A stretch of DNA of 38,566 nucleotides. Origin: Blastocatellia bacterium. GTDB taxonomy: Bacteria; Acidobacteriota; Blastocatellia; HR10; J050. The DNA is taken from NCBI GenBank assembly GCA_025054955.1, contig JANWZE010000031.1:1-38566 (forward strand), read 5' to 3'. Positions 24,973 to 33,735 of this stretch are shown here, in pieces (the first letter of the stretch is position 1; every line of letters starts with the position of its first letter). Under the pieces are notes generated by a model. That model ran no database searches. It was not told where the DNA came from and saw only the letters and a program-made list of their open reading frames with translations. The translations under genes were made by a program, and so were the position numbers.

Positions 24973-25216
24973 TGTTATCTGTTATAAAAATGCTGATATA
25001 TAAGGATAGTAGTAGTAGTAGGGCCTGTGGAAAAGTCGAATAACTTTGTATTTGTTTGTTTATCAATTATTAGGCAGAGCGTAGCCTGTTGAAAAAAATG
25101 TGAATAAACTGTGGAAAAAATAAAAATCTGTGGAAAACTCGTTTTCCTGGAGCCCATTATTTTTTTTCCACAGGTCGTCCACAGGGGGGGGATGTGGAAA
25201 ATTATATTTAACATAA
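24973..25216. other. Replication origin oriC: DnaA-box cluster, DnaA-trio and AT-rich segment
   Basis: The gap between dnaA and dnaN contains near-consensus DnaA boxes at 25026-25034, 25110-25118, 25129-25137 and 25193-25201 (all TGTGGAAAA). TTTTCCACA is at 25164-25172, and the exact TGTGAATAA is at 25099-25107. An AT-rich stretch (24973-25005) adjoins a TAG array, and a G8 run lies at 25184-25191. The pairing of boxes with an unwinding element and the neighbouring dnaA and dnaN make this the likely origin. Confidence 0.9.
25007..25021 (+). promoter_or_regulatory. DnaA-trio element: five TAG triplets next to GC spacer and DnaA box
   Basis: TAG is repeated five times on the plus strand (3'-GAT-5' array). 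It is followed by GGCC and the box TGTGGAAAA at 25026-25034, and is flanked on the other side by AT-rich sequence. This is the order box, GC-rich spacer, trios, AT-rich known from the Bacillus subtilis basal unwinding system, where DnaA assembles on a single strand. Confidence 0.8.
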
Positions 25217-26608
25217 CTAAAATCTAGAAATTAGGCTGTTGATAAATCTGTGGAAATCTTCTTGTTTTTCGTATAGCTCGCTAATCTTATTATAGCTATG
25301 CAAAACAGTGGTATGGTGCTTACCTCCGAACACCCTTCCTATCTCAGGGAAACTAGCTTTCGTTAGTCTTTTGCAAAGGTACATCGCAACTTGACGAGGA
25401 AAAGCGACACTGCGCGAATTGTTTTTGGACTTTAGGTCTGCCACTCGTACCCCATAATGTTCGGCAACGACCTTCTGAATAAGCTCAATTGTGATGTTTT
25501 TTTCATTTTCATCAATGATTCCTTTCAGAGTTTCTTGGGCAAGGGCTAGGTTTATAGGTGATCCTGTCAGAGAGGAGTAAGCTACAAGTCGAACAAGCGC
25601 TCCTTCCAGTTCACGGATATTGGATTTTATTTTGCTTGCGATGAAAAGAGCAACGTTGTCAGGAAGGTCAATTTTTTCCTGTTCTGCCTTTCGTTTGAGG
25701 ATAGCCACTTTGGTTTCCAAATCAGGCGGTTGAATATCAGCAATCAAGCCCCATTCGAAGCGTGAATGCAGCCGTTCTTCCAAAGTGGGAATATCCTTGG
25801 GAGGGCAGTCGCTGCTAATAACGATCTGCTTTTGAGCATCGTACAGCGCATTAAACGTATGGAAAAACTCCTCTTGGGTTCGCTCTTTTCCGGCTAGGAA
25901 TTGGATATCATCCATGAGAAGAATGTCAATGTTCCTGTGTTTTTCACGGAAAGTCAAAGTCTTATCATATCGAATTGAATTAATTAGCTCGTTCATGAAT
26001 CGTTCGGAGGATATGTAACATAACCTTAAATGCTTGTTGCGGGCTTTTATGGCGTGTCCTACGGCATGCATGAGGTGGGTTTTTCCTAGGCCTACACCAC
26101 CATAAATATAAAGCGGGTTGTATGCTTTTGACGGCGATTCAGCAACAGCCATGGCTGCTGCGTGGGCGAATTGGTTCGAGGCTCCTACGACAAACGTTTC
26201 AAACGTGTACTTGGGATTTAGCGGTAAGTCAACAGGTTCAATATCAACGAATCTCGCTGCGGGTGAGGCAAATTCCTCTTCCTCTAAATCGAAAAACGAG
26301 TTCTGATTGTCAAGTTTTATTGGTGTTTGTATAGGGAGGTTATTATCAGGTTGAGGGGAGTTGTTTTGTCCTTTTATGATGAATCGCATCTGTAAATGAC
26401 CTAAGTTTAGTTCTTTTAGTGAGTCTTTAATAACATCCATGTAGTTATCTACCACCCAATCACGGAACATCTCATTGGCAACCTCAACGATGATGTTATT
26501 GTCTTTAATTTCTATGAAATTCATGGATAAAAACCACGCGCTATAACTCTGATGATTCACCCTTTTCTCAATCATTCCTAGAATTGACTCCCACGTCGCC
26601 ATCGTCAT
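25217..26608 (-). CDS. dnaA: Chromosomal replication initiator DnaA
   Basis: DnaA binds DnaA boxes and opens oriC. The length of 463 residues is typical. Domain I occupies roughly residues 1-80. The variable linker (80-130) is acidic and Asn/Gln-rich. The AAA+ domain has Walker [10 protein letters not shown] at 170-178 and Walker [10 protein letters not shown] with Asp233-Asp234. Domain IV carries the signature [15 protein letters not shown] near residues 428-442. The ATG at 26608 has a second ATG two codons later. Boxes lie immediately upstream under a candidate promoter, suggesting autoregulation. Confidence 0.98.
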   Translation of the reverse strand: MTMATWESILGMIEKRVNHQSYSAWFLSMNFIEIKDNNIIVEVANEMFRDWVVDNYMDVIKDSLKELNLGHLQMRFIIKGQNNSPQPDNNLPIQTPIKLDNQNSFFDLEEEEFASPAARFVDIEPVDLPLNPKYTFETFVVGASNQFAHAAAMAVAESPSKAYNPLYIYGGVGLGKTHLMHAVGHAIKARNKHLRLCYISSERFMNELINSIRYDKTLTFREKHRNIDILLMDDIQFLAGKERTQEEFFHTFNALYDAQKQIVISSDCPPKDIPTLEERLHSRFEWGLIADIQPPDLETKVAILKRKAEQEKIDLPDNVALFIASKIKSNIRELEGALVRLVAYSSLTGSPINLALAQETLKGIIDENEKNITIELIQKVVAEHYGVRVADLKSKNNSRSVAFPRQVAMYLCKRLTKASFPEIGRVFGGKHHTTVLHSYNKISELYEKQEDFHRFINSLISRF

Positions 26609-26711
26609 ATCTTCGTTGTCCTAAATGTAATCTTTAAGTTCTATCTGCAATATTGAAAATGGCAAACCCAGATTGCATTTAAGAGTCATTGATATTTAAT
26701 AACTAATGTTT

Positions 26712-26731
26712 TTTTCCACAACTTTTCCACA
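26712..26731. promoter_or_regulatory. DnaA-box pair upstream of dnaA
   Basis: Two TTTTCCACA sites at 26712-26720 and 26723-26731 lie about 105-120 bp before the dnaA ATG and just downstream of the candidate dnaA promoter -10 box. They could form the second half of a bipartite origin or an autorepression site. A weaker AATCCACC lies a few bases further upstream. Confidence 0.75.
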
Positions 26732-26736
26732 GCCCT

Positions 26737-26765
26737 GTTATAATCCACCTGAAAATAAGTTTTAA
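26737..26765 (-). promoter_or_regulatory. Candidate dnaA promoter
   Basis: On the minus strand TTAAAA (26765-26760) and TATAAC (26742-26737) are separated by 17 bases. The DnaA boxes begin just downstream, which fits repression of dnaA by its own product. The -35 box is weak. Confidence 0.4.
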
Positions 26766-26919
26766 GTACGTAACATTATAAATTACAATAATTTAACCTG
26801 TTGAAAACTTTTGCTAGGGTAACATATTTTCCATTCTTTTGCAAGAGAAATCCACAGCTAATCCCAAATTTATACATTCTTGATTGAATTAACGGAGTGC
26901 TAGCTTTGATCTGCGGGAA

Positions 26920-27030
26920 GCAAACGACCACCCCAGTAGAAGGAGGCCGACGACAAGCGAACATCGCTATAAATAATGGGAGGCACGATTCAGGGGCAAA
27001 CGACTATCACAGTAGAAAGAAGCCGACAAA
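26920..27030. repeat. Pair of imperfect direct repeats near dnaA
   Basis: Two roughly 36-base copies (26920-26955 and 26996-27030) share GCAAACGAC, CAGTAGAA and GCCGAC blocks, at about 75-80% identity by eye. They are 76 bases apart. A protein-binding iteron or duplicated promoter is possible. Confidence 0.5.
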
Positions 27031-27126
27031 GGCTGCTTGTGAGAAACCAGCTCCATCCAGATTCTAAGTGCAGAGATCGAGAAACAGACAGGCGTTGCTT
27101 ATGAAGAGTATATGCAATTTGCAATA

Positions 27127-27318
27127 TTAATCGTTTTTTTCTGCTGGCTTATATGAATCAAGAATTCTGCGACCTTCGGTACTATTGGGATCAATTGTCC
27201 GAATGTGCTTCTTTCCCTTCATTTCCCAGATAGCGGTTATTACTCCTTCTTTTTCAACTGCATGGTAGATAATTTCTTCATTGGCATTTGATTGGACTTG
27301 ATTCTCGTTATTTAACAT
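27127..27318 (-). CDS. Small conserved-looking protein of unknown function
   Basis: This 63-residue protein has a good ribosome site (GGGAGGT, 5 bases before the ATG). It is soluble, charged and without a membrane span or cysteines. The sequence contains EEIIYHAVEKEGVITAIWEM and HIRTIDPNSTEGRRILDSY, which look like a compact beta-rich domain with a helical end. It lies 21 bp after the bactofilin gene in the parAB transcription unit and points at dnaA. I recognise no family. Confidence 0.7.
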   Translation of the reverse strand: MLNNENQVQSNANEEIIYHAVEKEGVITAIWEMKGKKHIRTIDPNSTEGRRILDSYKPAEKND

Positions 27319-27339
27319 TGTTACCTCCCAACGTTAAAA

Positions 27340-27780
27340 TTACCCGGTATGTACACCGTTTGTGTCGGCCAAGATGGACGATTTTGGTTCTCGGATTAAA
27401 GTAGAAGGCTCTTTTTCATTAGGCCTTATGGTGTTGACAACACCTTCCAGCATTGCACCTTCATCAACTTTGAGGATAGGTGTGAAAATATCTCCCTGGA
27501 CTCGACCTGTGGATAATAGGTGAATCTTTTCAGTAGCAACCACGTTTCCAGTGATTGTCCCGCCTAATGTTAGTACAGCAACCTCAACGTTTCCTTCGAC
27601 AAGACCATGTTCACCTATGACGAGTTCTCCTTCGGAAAATATACCTCCCTTAAGCCTTCCGTGTAGGTGAAGAACATCGGAAAATCGTAAATCTCCAACG
27701 ATTTCTGTTCCTAGATCGAGGAATCCACGTACTTGAGGAGCTTTGAGATTGCGAAATTTCATGTTGGTGTTCTTCCTCAT
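27340..27780 (-). CDS. Bactofilin (polymer-forming cytoskeletal protein)
   Basis: Bactofilins assemble into filaments by a right-handed beta-helix and often act with ParAB in chromosome positioning. The 146-residue product has the repeated glycine-spaced rungs GFLDLGTEIVGDLRFSDVLH, LKGGIFSEGELVIGEHG, VEGNVEVAVLTLGGTITGNV and LLSTGRVQGDIFTPI, with polar tails at each end. The ATG at 27780 overlaps the parB stop by four bases (ATGA), so it is translationally coupled to parB. Confidence 0.93.
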   Translation of the reverse strand: MRKNTNMKFRNLKAPQVRGFLDLGTEIVGDLRFSDVLHLHGRLKGGIFSEGELVIGEHGLVEGNVEVAVLTLGGTITGNVVATEKIHLLSTGRVQGDIFTPILKVDEGAMLEGVVNTIRPNEKEPSTLIREPKSSILADTNGVHTG

Positions 27781-28628
27781 TGCATGAGAATTTTATAAAT
27801 TCGATCAAAGTCTTCATCTGAGTAAAACTCTATCTCTAGTTTTCCTCCTTTTGCGGTAGGAAAGACACGGATTTGGGTGTTAAGCTTCCGACGGAGCTTT
27901 TCAACAGCAGCGTGTACATTTGCGTCAAAGGTGACTTGCTGCTTGGGCTTTTTGTTGGTTACCTTTTTTGTCGCATTGTTCAATTTTTGTACTGCTTGCT
28001 CTGTGGCACGGACAGAAAGGCCTTTCGCAATAACCTCATGGGCGAGTTGTCGTTGCAAGTCAAGCGTCATGAGTCCCAAAATTGCACGAGCGTGACCCAT
28101 TGAAAGGCGCTCCTGCTCTACCAGCTCCTGAATGTCTTTTGGAAGTTTAAGTAAGCGAACGTAGTTCGTTATCGAAGTTCGATCTCGTCCCACTCGCTTA
28201 GCTACCTCCTCCTGGGTTATCCCCAGCACATCAATAAGTTTTTGAAAAGCTTGAGCTTCTTCGATTGGATTCAAATTTTCGCGTTGAATATTTTCTATCA
28301 GGGAAAGTTCAAGGACCTTTTCGTCGGGTATATCGCGAACAACAACAGGAACCCTTTTTAGCCCAGCCATTTGGGAAGCACGCCAACGGCGCTCGCCAGA
28401 TATTAGTTGGTATCGAAATCCATTTCGACGAACTAGTAACGGTTGCACGATCCCGTTTTCGCGAATAGATTGTGCTAACTCTTCTAGTTTTTGGGTATTG
28501 AAGCTGGTTCGAGGTTGATACTCACTGGGATCAATAGAGTCAATGTCAACTTCTATAAACTGTTCCTCGCGAGGTTGGGCTTCAGCTAGTAATGCACTAA
28601 GCCCCCTGCCGAGCGCTCTTCTTGTCAT
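27777..28628 (-). CDS. parB: Chromosome-partitioning protein ParB
   Basis: ParB binds parS and slides as a CTP-dependent clamp. The 283-residue protein has the N-terminal motif LGRGLSALL, the CTPase box with GERRWRAS (residues about 77-84), the conserved LIENIQRENLNPIEEA and a helix-turn-helix (EEVAKRVGRDRTSITNYVRL). The ribosome site AGGAGGTGAG lies inside the parA end, since the two genes overlap by 32 bases. Three parS sites lie at 29466-29686. Confidence 0.97.
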   Translation of the reverse strand: MTRRALGRGLSALLAEAQPREEQFIEVDIDSIDPSEYQPRTSFNTQKLEELAQSIRENGIVQPLLVRRNGFRYQLISGERRWRASQMAGLKRVPVVVRDIPDEKVLELSLIENIQRENLNPIEEAQAFQKLIDVLGITQEEVAKRVGRDRTSITNYVRLLKLPKDIQELVEQERLSMGHARAILGLMTLDLQRQLAHEVIAKGLSVRATEQAVQKLNNATKKVTNKKPKQQVTFDANVHAAVEKLRRKLNTQIRVFPTAKGGKLEIEFYSDEDFDRIYKILMQ

Positions 28629-29385
28629 TGTTATATCTCACCTCCTGAGCTAAGTTACGATAGCGTTCAGCCCCTCTAGACCGTGAGTCATATAGGATGA
28701 TTGGCTTGCCATGACTGGGCGCCTCTGCTAGTCTCACATTGCGAGGAATGACAGTTTTGAAAACCTGTGAGCCGAGAAAATCTCGTAAGTCGCTGACTAC
28801 TTGACTTGATAGGTTTGTTCGTTCGTCATGCATAGTCAGCAAAAACCCCTCAATTGACAGAGTAGGGTTCAGTGTACGCCTGATGCGAACAAGAGTGTCC
28901 CACAGGTCAGAAACGCCCTCCAGAGCAAAGTATTCACATTGAATAGGTATTAAGACAGAGTCAGCCGCTGTAAGGGCATTAAGTGTTAGCAATCCAAGTG
29001 AGGGAGGGCAATCAATGATAATGTAATCGTATGAATCCCTAATGGGATCAAGAACTTGCTTAAGTTTGAATTCACGTCGCTCAAGCTCAACCATTTCCAG
29101 CTCAGCACCCGTAAGATTTCGGTCCGATGGACAGACAAAAAGGCTCTCAATTTCTGTCGGCTGTATTACAGTATGGATAGGCTCATCTAGGACAAGCACG
29201 TGGTACATGCTTCTGGTGAAGGCTTGCCTTTTAATACCCATACCTGATGTTGCATTAGCTTGAGGATCAAGGTCTATAAGGAGCGTCTTAGCTTTAGCCT
29301 CTGCCATAGAGGCAGCGAGGTTTATGGCAGTCGTAGTCTTTCCTACTCCCCCTTTTTGGTTGGCTATTGATATGATTCGTCCCAT
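28597..29385 (-). CDS. parA: ParA-family partition ATPase
   Basis: ParA moves ParB-parS complexes. The deviant Walker A motif KGGVGKTTT starts near residue 11, and the segments LLIDLDPQANATSGMG and YIIIDCPPSLGLLTLNAL follow. The ATG at 29385 gives MGRIISIANQKGG; an upstream TTG at 29391 adds two residues and is unlikely. 262 residues. The gene is followed by overlapping parB. Confidence 0.97.
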   Translation of the reverse strand: MGRIISIANQKGGVGKTTTAINLAASMAEAKAKTLLIDLDPQANATSGMGIKRQAFTRSMYHVLVLDEPIHTVIQPTEIESLFVCPSDRNLTGAELEMVELERREFKLKQVLDPIRDSYDYIIIDCPPSLGLLTLNALTAADSVLIPIQCEYFALEGVSDLWDTLVRIRRTLNPTLSIEGFLLTMHDERTNLSSQVVSDLRDFLGSQVFKTVIPRNVRLAEAPSHGKPIILYDSRSRGAERYRNLAQEVRYNNDKKSARQGA

Positions 29386-29447
29386 ATGCAAGGACTCTCA
29401 TCCAAGTTTTCTTGAAAATACCACAATTCAATAGAAAATGAAAGGAA

Positions 29448-29480
29448 AATAATCGAAACGGGGGTTGTTTCACGTGAAAC
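29448..29480. repeat. Duplicated parS-containing unit, copy 1
   Basis: A 33-base unit with AATAATCGAAAC at its left and a parS palindrome at its right end. The second copy (29520-29553) has AATGATCGAAAC and a parS site in the same arrangement. The duplication implies that the parS site spread by local copying. Confidence 0.6.
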
Positions 29481-29481
29481 C
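29466..29481. promoter_or_regulatory. parS site 1
   Basis: TGTTTCACGTGAAACC matches the bacterial parS consensus TGTTTCACGTGAAACA at 15 of 16 positions. It lies about 80 bases upstream of the parA start, on the ParA-ParB operon side. Confidence 0.93.
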
Positions 29482-29538
29482 AAAATCCGCATCAAATTAA
29501 GGGTTTCGGCACGGCCAAAAATGATCGAAACAGGGTTT

Positions 29539-29554
29539 CGTTTCACGTGAAACG
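29539..29554. promoter_or_regulatory. parS site 2
   Basis: CGTTTCACGTGAAACG is a perfect palindrome with the 14-base parS core GTTTCACGTGAAAC. It lies in the second copy of the duplicated unit. Confidence 0.93.
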
Positions 29555-29566
29555 CTGTTAAGTCTC

Positions 29567-29669
29567 ATATCAAATGCCGGGTGAAGATCGCAGATTGCCG
29601 CTCAGGCGGTTCAGGTCTCGGCGGGCTTTTGGGCTCCATGAACGTGGGTTTTTCCGCCGCAATTGGTAT
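29567..29669. mobile_element. MITE-like 103-bp repeat, copy A, forms the rsmG 3' end
   Basis: Gapless alignment with the 33624-33726 element gives about three quarters identical positions (78 of 103 by hand). Ends are ATATCAA and TTGGTAT (inverted, one mismatch). No gene lies wholly inside. It encodes the last 19 codons and stop of rsmG. No clear target duplication is seen. Confidence 0.7.
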
Positions 29670-30330
29670 TAGTTTCACGTGGAACAATTTTTAATAATGA
29701 AATAATCCAGCGATTCCTTGATAAAGGGATTTTGTATCTGGTGGCATCCCAATTTTCTTTGAATAAGTCTAAGCATTTGTAAAACAGTTCATTGCCGGAA
29801 AAAAACAGGATTTGATAGCAGGCTTTGGCAAATAAAAAAATCTCCGGCAAGATAGTTGCCATTTTATCAATAGCACGGCAAGAGACCAAATCAAAACACT
29901 GGTTTTGGTACTCTTGAAATCGCCCATGAAAAACGGCAATGTTCGAAAGTCCAAGCTCTCGCGATATGTTTTTAAGGAATGAAGCCTTGCGAGATTGGCT
30001 TTCGATGAGAACCACTTTAAGCGTTGGTCTTATAGTAGCTAGCACAATACCTGGAAACCCCGGACCTGACCCAATATCAACTAGTGATTCCAGCTGTGGT
30101 TGGATGAACTGGGAAGCATAGAGCGACTCCAAATAATGAATCCTGGCTGCTTCATAGGGATCAACCACCGATGTTAAGTGTGCAACTTTGTTCCACTTGA
30201 GCATGGCTATATAGTGGTCAGAGAGGGCTTTTGCGAGCGCATCGTTCATATTGAGCCCAAAAGATGGGGCTAGTTGGTGAAGAGCCTGCTGGAAGGCAGC
30301 CGCTCTATCGTGGTGCTTTTGTTTGGTCAC
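29611..30330 (-). CDS. rsmG: 16S rRNA (guanine-N7) methyltransferase RsmG, with a tail from an inserted repeat
   Basis: RsmG methylates G527 of 16S rRNA. The family features are the N-terminal helices ending [16 protein letters not shown], then [15 protein letters not shown] (SAM binding) and [16 protein letters not shown]. The frame is open upstream to 30483 inside mnmG. I chose the GTG at 30330 (239 residues) since it gives the usual N-terminus and a 26-bp overlap with the mnmG end, but no ribosome site is evident. The last 19 residues lie in the 103-bp repeat copy A, and VPRET just before them is encoded by a parS site. Confidence 0.88.
   Translation of the reverse strand: MTKQKHHDRAAAFQQALHQLAPSFGLNMNDALAKALSDHYIAMLKWNKVAHLTSVVDPYEAARIHYLESLYASQFIQPQLESLVDIGSGPGFPGIVLATIRPTLKVVLIESQSRKASFLKNISRELGLSNIAVFHGRFQEYQNQCFDLVSCRAIDKMATILPEIFLFAKACYQILFFSGNELFYKCLDLFKENWDATRYKIPLSRNRWIISLLKIVPRETNTNCGGKTHVHGAQKPAET
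29671..29686. promoter_or_regulatory. parS site 3, inside rsmG
   Basis: AGTTTCACGTGGAACA read on the other strand is TGTTCCACGTGAAACT, a near-canonical parS (consensus TGTTNCACGTGAAACA). It encodes Val-Pro-Arg-Glu-Thr in the rsmG C-terminus and abuts the MITE-like element by one base. Confidence 0.9.
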
Positions 30331-32224
30331 GTTTGGATCGAAGTTGAATATGAAGATACAGAAGAGAGATAGCTGCTGGCGTGACTCCAGGAATTCTGCG
30401 GGCTTGCCCAATTGTACGCGGAAGAACTCGTGTGAACTTTTCGACCATCTCGCGAGAGAGACCGGGGATACTCTGATAATCAAGAGTAGGTGGGATTGGC
30501 TGTGAGTCAGCTTTATCTATTTTCCGTGCAAGTTGTTGTTGATTGATGGCATATCCTTCATACTTGAAGTCATTAACAACGACGGATAGTTCTTCTGGGC
30601 TTAGATCTTCCCTGAGAGCTGGTGGAATGAATTGAATGAGGTGTTGCCATGAAACTTCTGGTCTACGAATCAGGTTGGCTATTTGAGTTGGTTCGGTTAG
30701 TTTGATCGCTGTTTGGTGATAAAAGAGTTCAGCACCGGGAGATTGTGGAGAGATTTTTTGATTGATAAAGAAGCTTTTCAATTGGCTTATCCGTTTCTGT
30801 TTGCTGAGGAATGAGAAGTAACGGTCGCTAGAAATCAGTCCTAGACGGTACCCAATTTCCGTGAGTCTTGCATCCGCATTATCGTAACGCAAAAGGAGTC
30901 TGGTTTCTGCCCGAGATGTAAACATTCGATAAGGTTCATCAACCCCCTTGGTTACTAGATCATCAATTAAGATACCGATGTAACTTTGAGTTCGAGGTAA
31001 AATCAGTGGATCATCGCCTCGTGCTCTTAGTGCTGCATTGATGCCTGCCATGATTCCTTGGGCCGCTGCTTCTTCGTATCCTGTTGTTCCGTTGATTTGT
31101 CCCGCATGAAACAATCCTTGAATCTTTTTGGTTTCAAGCCATGGGTGTAGTTCAGTTGGATCCACGAAGTCGTATTCGATGGCATAGGCAGGACGGATGA
31201 ATTTGACTTTTTCAAGGCCTGGAATTGTTCTCAGCATTTTCAGTTGAATATCTGCTGGCAGGCTTGAAGACAATCCGTTTGGGTAAATTTCGTTTGTGTA
31301 ATATCCTTCGGGTTCAAGAAAGATCTGGTGACGCTCTTTGTCGGAAAACTTAACCACTTTATCCTCTATTGAAGGACAGTAACGTGGTCCGATTCCAACG
31401 ATTGATCCGCTATAAAGTGCAGATTTATCAATGTTTTGTCTGATTATCTCGTGTGTCTTTTGTGTTGTATAGGCGATGAAGCAATCAATCTGAGGTTGCT
31501 TAATTCTATCTGTGGTAAAAGAAAATGGGACAGGTTGATCATCGCCTGGTTGTCGCTCAGTTGCTGAAAAGTCAATTGTTCGGCCATCGAGTCTAGGTGG
31601 TGTACCTGTTTTCAGGCGACCAACACGGAATTTGAATCCTTTGATGGATTCGGCCAAGCGAATGGACGCTTTCTCTCCGCACCGTCCGGCTGTGAAGGTT
31701 GTTCTGCCGATATGGATAAGGCCGTTCAAGAACGTGCCGGTTGTCATAACGACTGCTTTTGCGCCAAGCCGTCTGTGGTCTGTTAGCTCAACGCCAATAA
31801 CGCGGGCTTTATCTATTATGAGGTCAACAACTTCTCCTTCAATAATTTGGAGATTAGGCAGTTGAGCCAGCCTGCGTTGCATTTCACTTCTATAGGCAGT
31901 TCGATCTGCTTGGGCACGGGGTGACTGAACGGCTGGACCACGACTACGATTGAGCAAGCGAAAATGGATACCGATACGATCAATAACTTGACCCATGATA
32001 CCGCCTAGGGCATCAATCTCCCTTACTAGGTGCCCTTTGGCTATTCCGCCAATGGCTGGATTGCAGGACATCTGGGCGATGAGGTCTTTCTTGATTGAAA
32101 TTAAAGCTGTACGCTGTCCCATGCAAGCTGATGCCCATGCCGCCTCACACCCAGCATGGCCACCTCCGACTACGATGACATCGAATTGGTCGTCGAACTG
32201 GTATCGAGTCATTTGCCCGTTCAT
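30305..32224 (-). CDS. mnmG: tRNA uridine-5-carboxymethylaminomethyl modification enzyme MnmG (GidA)
   Basis: MnmG with MnmE makes cmnm5U at the wobble position of certain tRNAs. The 639-residue flavoprotein begins with the FAD motif [17 protein letters not shown] (residues 16-32) and carries [38 protein letters not shown] and [20 protein letters not shown]. The C-terminal domain ends with [20 protein letters not shown] and [13 protein letters not shown], as usual. The ATG at 32224 overlaps the mnmE stop by four bases. Confidence 0.98.
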   Translation of the reverse strand: MNGQMTRYQFDDQFDVIVVGGGHAGCEAAWASACMGQRTALISIKKDLIAQMSCNPAIGGIAKGHLVREIDALGGIMGQVIDRIGIHFRLLNRSRGPAVQSPRAQADRTAYRSEMQRRLAQLPNLQIIEGEVVDLIIDKARVIGVELTDHRRLGAKAVVMTTGTFLNGLIHIGRTTFTAGRCGEKASIRLAESIKGFKFRVGRLKTGTPPRLDGRTIDFSATERQPGDDQPVPFSFTTDRIKQPQIDCFIAYTTQKTHEIIRQNIDKSALYSGSIVGIGPRYCPSIEDKVVKFSDKERHQIFLEPEGYYTNEIYPNGLSSSLPADIQLKMLRTIPGLEKVKFIRPAYAIEYDFVDPTELHPWLETKKIQGLFHAGQINGTTGYEEAAAQGIMAGINAALRARGDDPLILPRTQSYIGILIDDLVTKGVDEPYRMFTSRAETRLLLRYDNADARLTEIGYRLGLISSDRYFSFLSKQKRISQLKSFFINQKISPQSPGAELFYHQTAIKLTEPTQIANLIRRPEVSWQHLIQFIPPALREDLSPEELSVVVNDFKYEGYAINQQQLARKIDKADSQPIPPTLDYQSIPGLSREMVEKFTRVLPRTIGQARRIPGVTPAAISLLYLHIQLRSKRDQTKAPR

Positions 32225-33609
32225 TTGCCTATACAGAATGTGGAAAATATCTTGTCCAGTATATCTTCAATTGTCGTTTCCCCGGTTATTTCTCCCAACA
32301 GTCTCAAGCCTTGATGTAAGCCTACAAGAACCACTTCCTCTGAGTAACCTTCCTCTGCTGCTTTCCGTGCCTCTTTCAGCGATTCGATCACCCGTACAAT
32401 CAGATCGTGGTGTCGAGAATTGGTGAGTATAACATTTTCTACACCCACCGTACTATGTTGTGTAACCATTTCCACAATTTTTTTTCTTAGCTCGTCAAAT
32501 CCTGCTGTGGTTAATGCAGAAACACGGACCCAAGCTGAGCCGTTAGCAGCCGATTCGATTCTCTCGTATGTAAGTTCAGATGGAAGGTCAGATTTATTGA
32601 TCGCAATCAGTCTTGGGAACGGTTTAGTGTCGGATAGAATATTCATATCTTCTTGTGTTAATTCCTCGGCTCCATTGAGAACCACCAAAATTAAATCAGC
32701 CTCTGTCATAACGGTGCGAGTACGAACAACTCCTAACTTTTCAACTGGGTCGGTTGATGAACGGATACCCGCCGTGTCAGTGAGGTAAACGGGTATTCCC
32801 TCGATTGAAACAGCATCGCTTAAGGTATCACGGGTTGTGCCTGGGATGTCTGTCACAATGGCTCTCTCTTTGTTTAATAATCTATTGAAAATGCTGGACT
32901 TACCAACGTTAGGCCGACCTACAATGACAAGCTCGATGCCTTCGCGGAGAATGCGCCCATAGCCAAAAGACTGTTCTAATGTAGTTAATTCCTTCAAAAG
33001 TTCATCAAGCTTGATGCTCATGCGGTCTAAAGACTCAGGGCTGACGTCGTCCTCAACAAATTCGACAGCGGTCTCAAGGTGGACGATCATCTCTTTGAGG
33101 CATTCTTTGATGGGCTGTAGTTGTTTTGACAAACTGCCTTGTAGCTGCTGAACGGCCACCTTGGCCTGATGGGTTGTCTGAGCCTCGACCAGGTCACGTA
33201 CCGCCTCGGCTTGAGTAAGGTCAATACGCCCGTTGAGAAAGGCACGCAGCGTAAATTCCCCAGGTTGAGCTGGTCTAGCTCCTCGTTCGATGGTGAGCTC
33301 TAGAAGGCGGCGCAGTACAATCGGACTGCCGTGGCAACCGATCTCGACGAGGTCTTCCCCAGTATAGGATTTTGGTTTCTGGAAGAACGTGACGACAGCT
33401 TCATCTATAATTTCGCCTGATTGGGGATCAAAGATATAGCCGACACGCGCCATGTTGGCAGCAAGAGGGCGCTGGTCTCGAGCGCGGAAGAGCTGCTCAG
33501 TAATGGATAGGGACTTACTTCCGCTCAAGCGAACAATACCAATGCCACCACGGCCTGGCGCCGTCGCTATAGCGCTGATCGTATCGTCAAGGTTCGTGTT
33601 CTCGAACAC
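32221..33609 (-). CDS. mnmE: tRNA modification GTPase MnmE (TrmE)
   Basis: MnmE works with MnmG in wobble-uridine modification. The 462-residue protein has the N-terminal formyl-THF-binding domain ([20 protein letters not shown]), a helical domain, the G domain (GRPNVGKSS at 231-239, DIPGTTRDT) and the C-terminal FCIGK motif. The start is a GTG at 33609; no ribosome site is clear. The upstream gap of 126 bp is nearly filled by the 103-bp repeat copy B. Confidence 0.97.
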   Translation of the reverse strand: MFENTNLDDTISAIATAPGRGGIGIVRLSGSKSLSITEQLFRARDQRPLAANMARVGYIFDPQSGEIIDEAVVTFFQKPKSYTGEDLVEIGCHGSPIVLRRLLELTIERGARPAQPGEFTLRAFLNGRIDLTQAEAVRDLVEAQTTHQAKVAVQQLQGSLSKQLQPIKECLKEMIVHLETAVEFVEDDVSPESLDRMSIKLDELLKELTTLEQSFGYGRILREGIELVIVGRPNVGKSSIFNRLLNKERAIVTDIPGTTRDTLSDAVSIEGIPVYLTDTAGIRSSTDPVEKLGVVRTRTVMTEADLILVVLNGAEELTQEDMNILSDTKPFPRLIAINKSDLPSELTYERIESAANGSAWVRVSALTTAGFDELRKKIVEMVTQHSTVGVENVILTNSRHHDLIVRVIESLKEARKAAEEGYSEEVVLVGLHQGLRLLGEITGETTIEDILDKIFSTFCIGK

Positions 33610-33623
33610 ACCGAGGTTTTATA

Positions 33624-33726
33624 ATACCAAATACCGAGTGAAGATTGCACATTGCCGCTCAGTCAGTTCAGGTTCTGCCATGCTTCTTGGCTCCGTGAAC
33701 GTGATCGTTCTCTTCACAATTGGTAT
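33624..33726. mobile_element. MITE-like 103-bp repeat, copy B, between yidC and mnmE
   Basis: It begins ATACCAA and ends TTGGTAT, perfect 7-bp inverted termini. It aligns without gaps to 29567-29669 and has the same orientation. It fills the yidC-mnmE gap except for 9 and 14 bases. It encodes no protein. Confidence 0.7.
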
Positions 33727-33735
33727 AAGCCCTGC

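Larger units (their letters stand above)
26609..27126. other. 518-bp dnaA upstream region
   Basis: AT-rich on the dnaA side, with DnaA boxes and a candidate promoter. The distal half holds an imperfect direct repeat of about 36 bases: GCAAACGACCACCCCAGTAG at 26920-26939 continuing to 26955, and GCAAACGACTATCACAGTAG at 26996-27015 continuing to 27030. No gene with a ribosome site is seen. Confidence 0.6.

Noticed and set aside
25184-25191. G8 run in oriC as a G-quadruplex
   Set aside because: A single run without three further G-tracts does not make an ordinary quadruplex; it is noted only as part of oriC.
30331-30483. Longer rsmG start at 30483
   Set aside because: It would overlap mnmG by 179 bases and add residues ([18 protein letters not shown]) not expected in RsmG; the usual N-terminus starts near the GTG at 30330.
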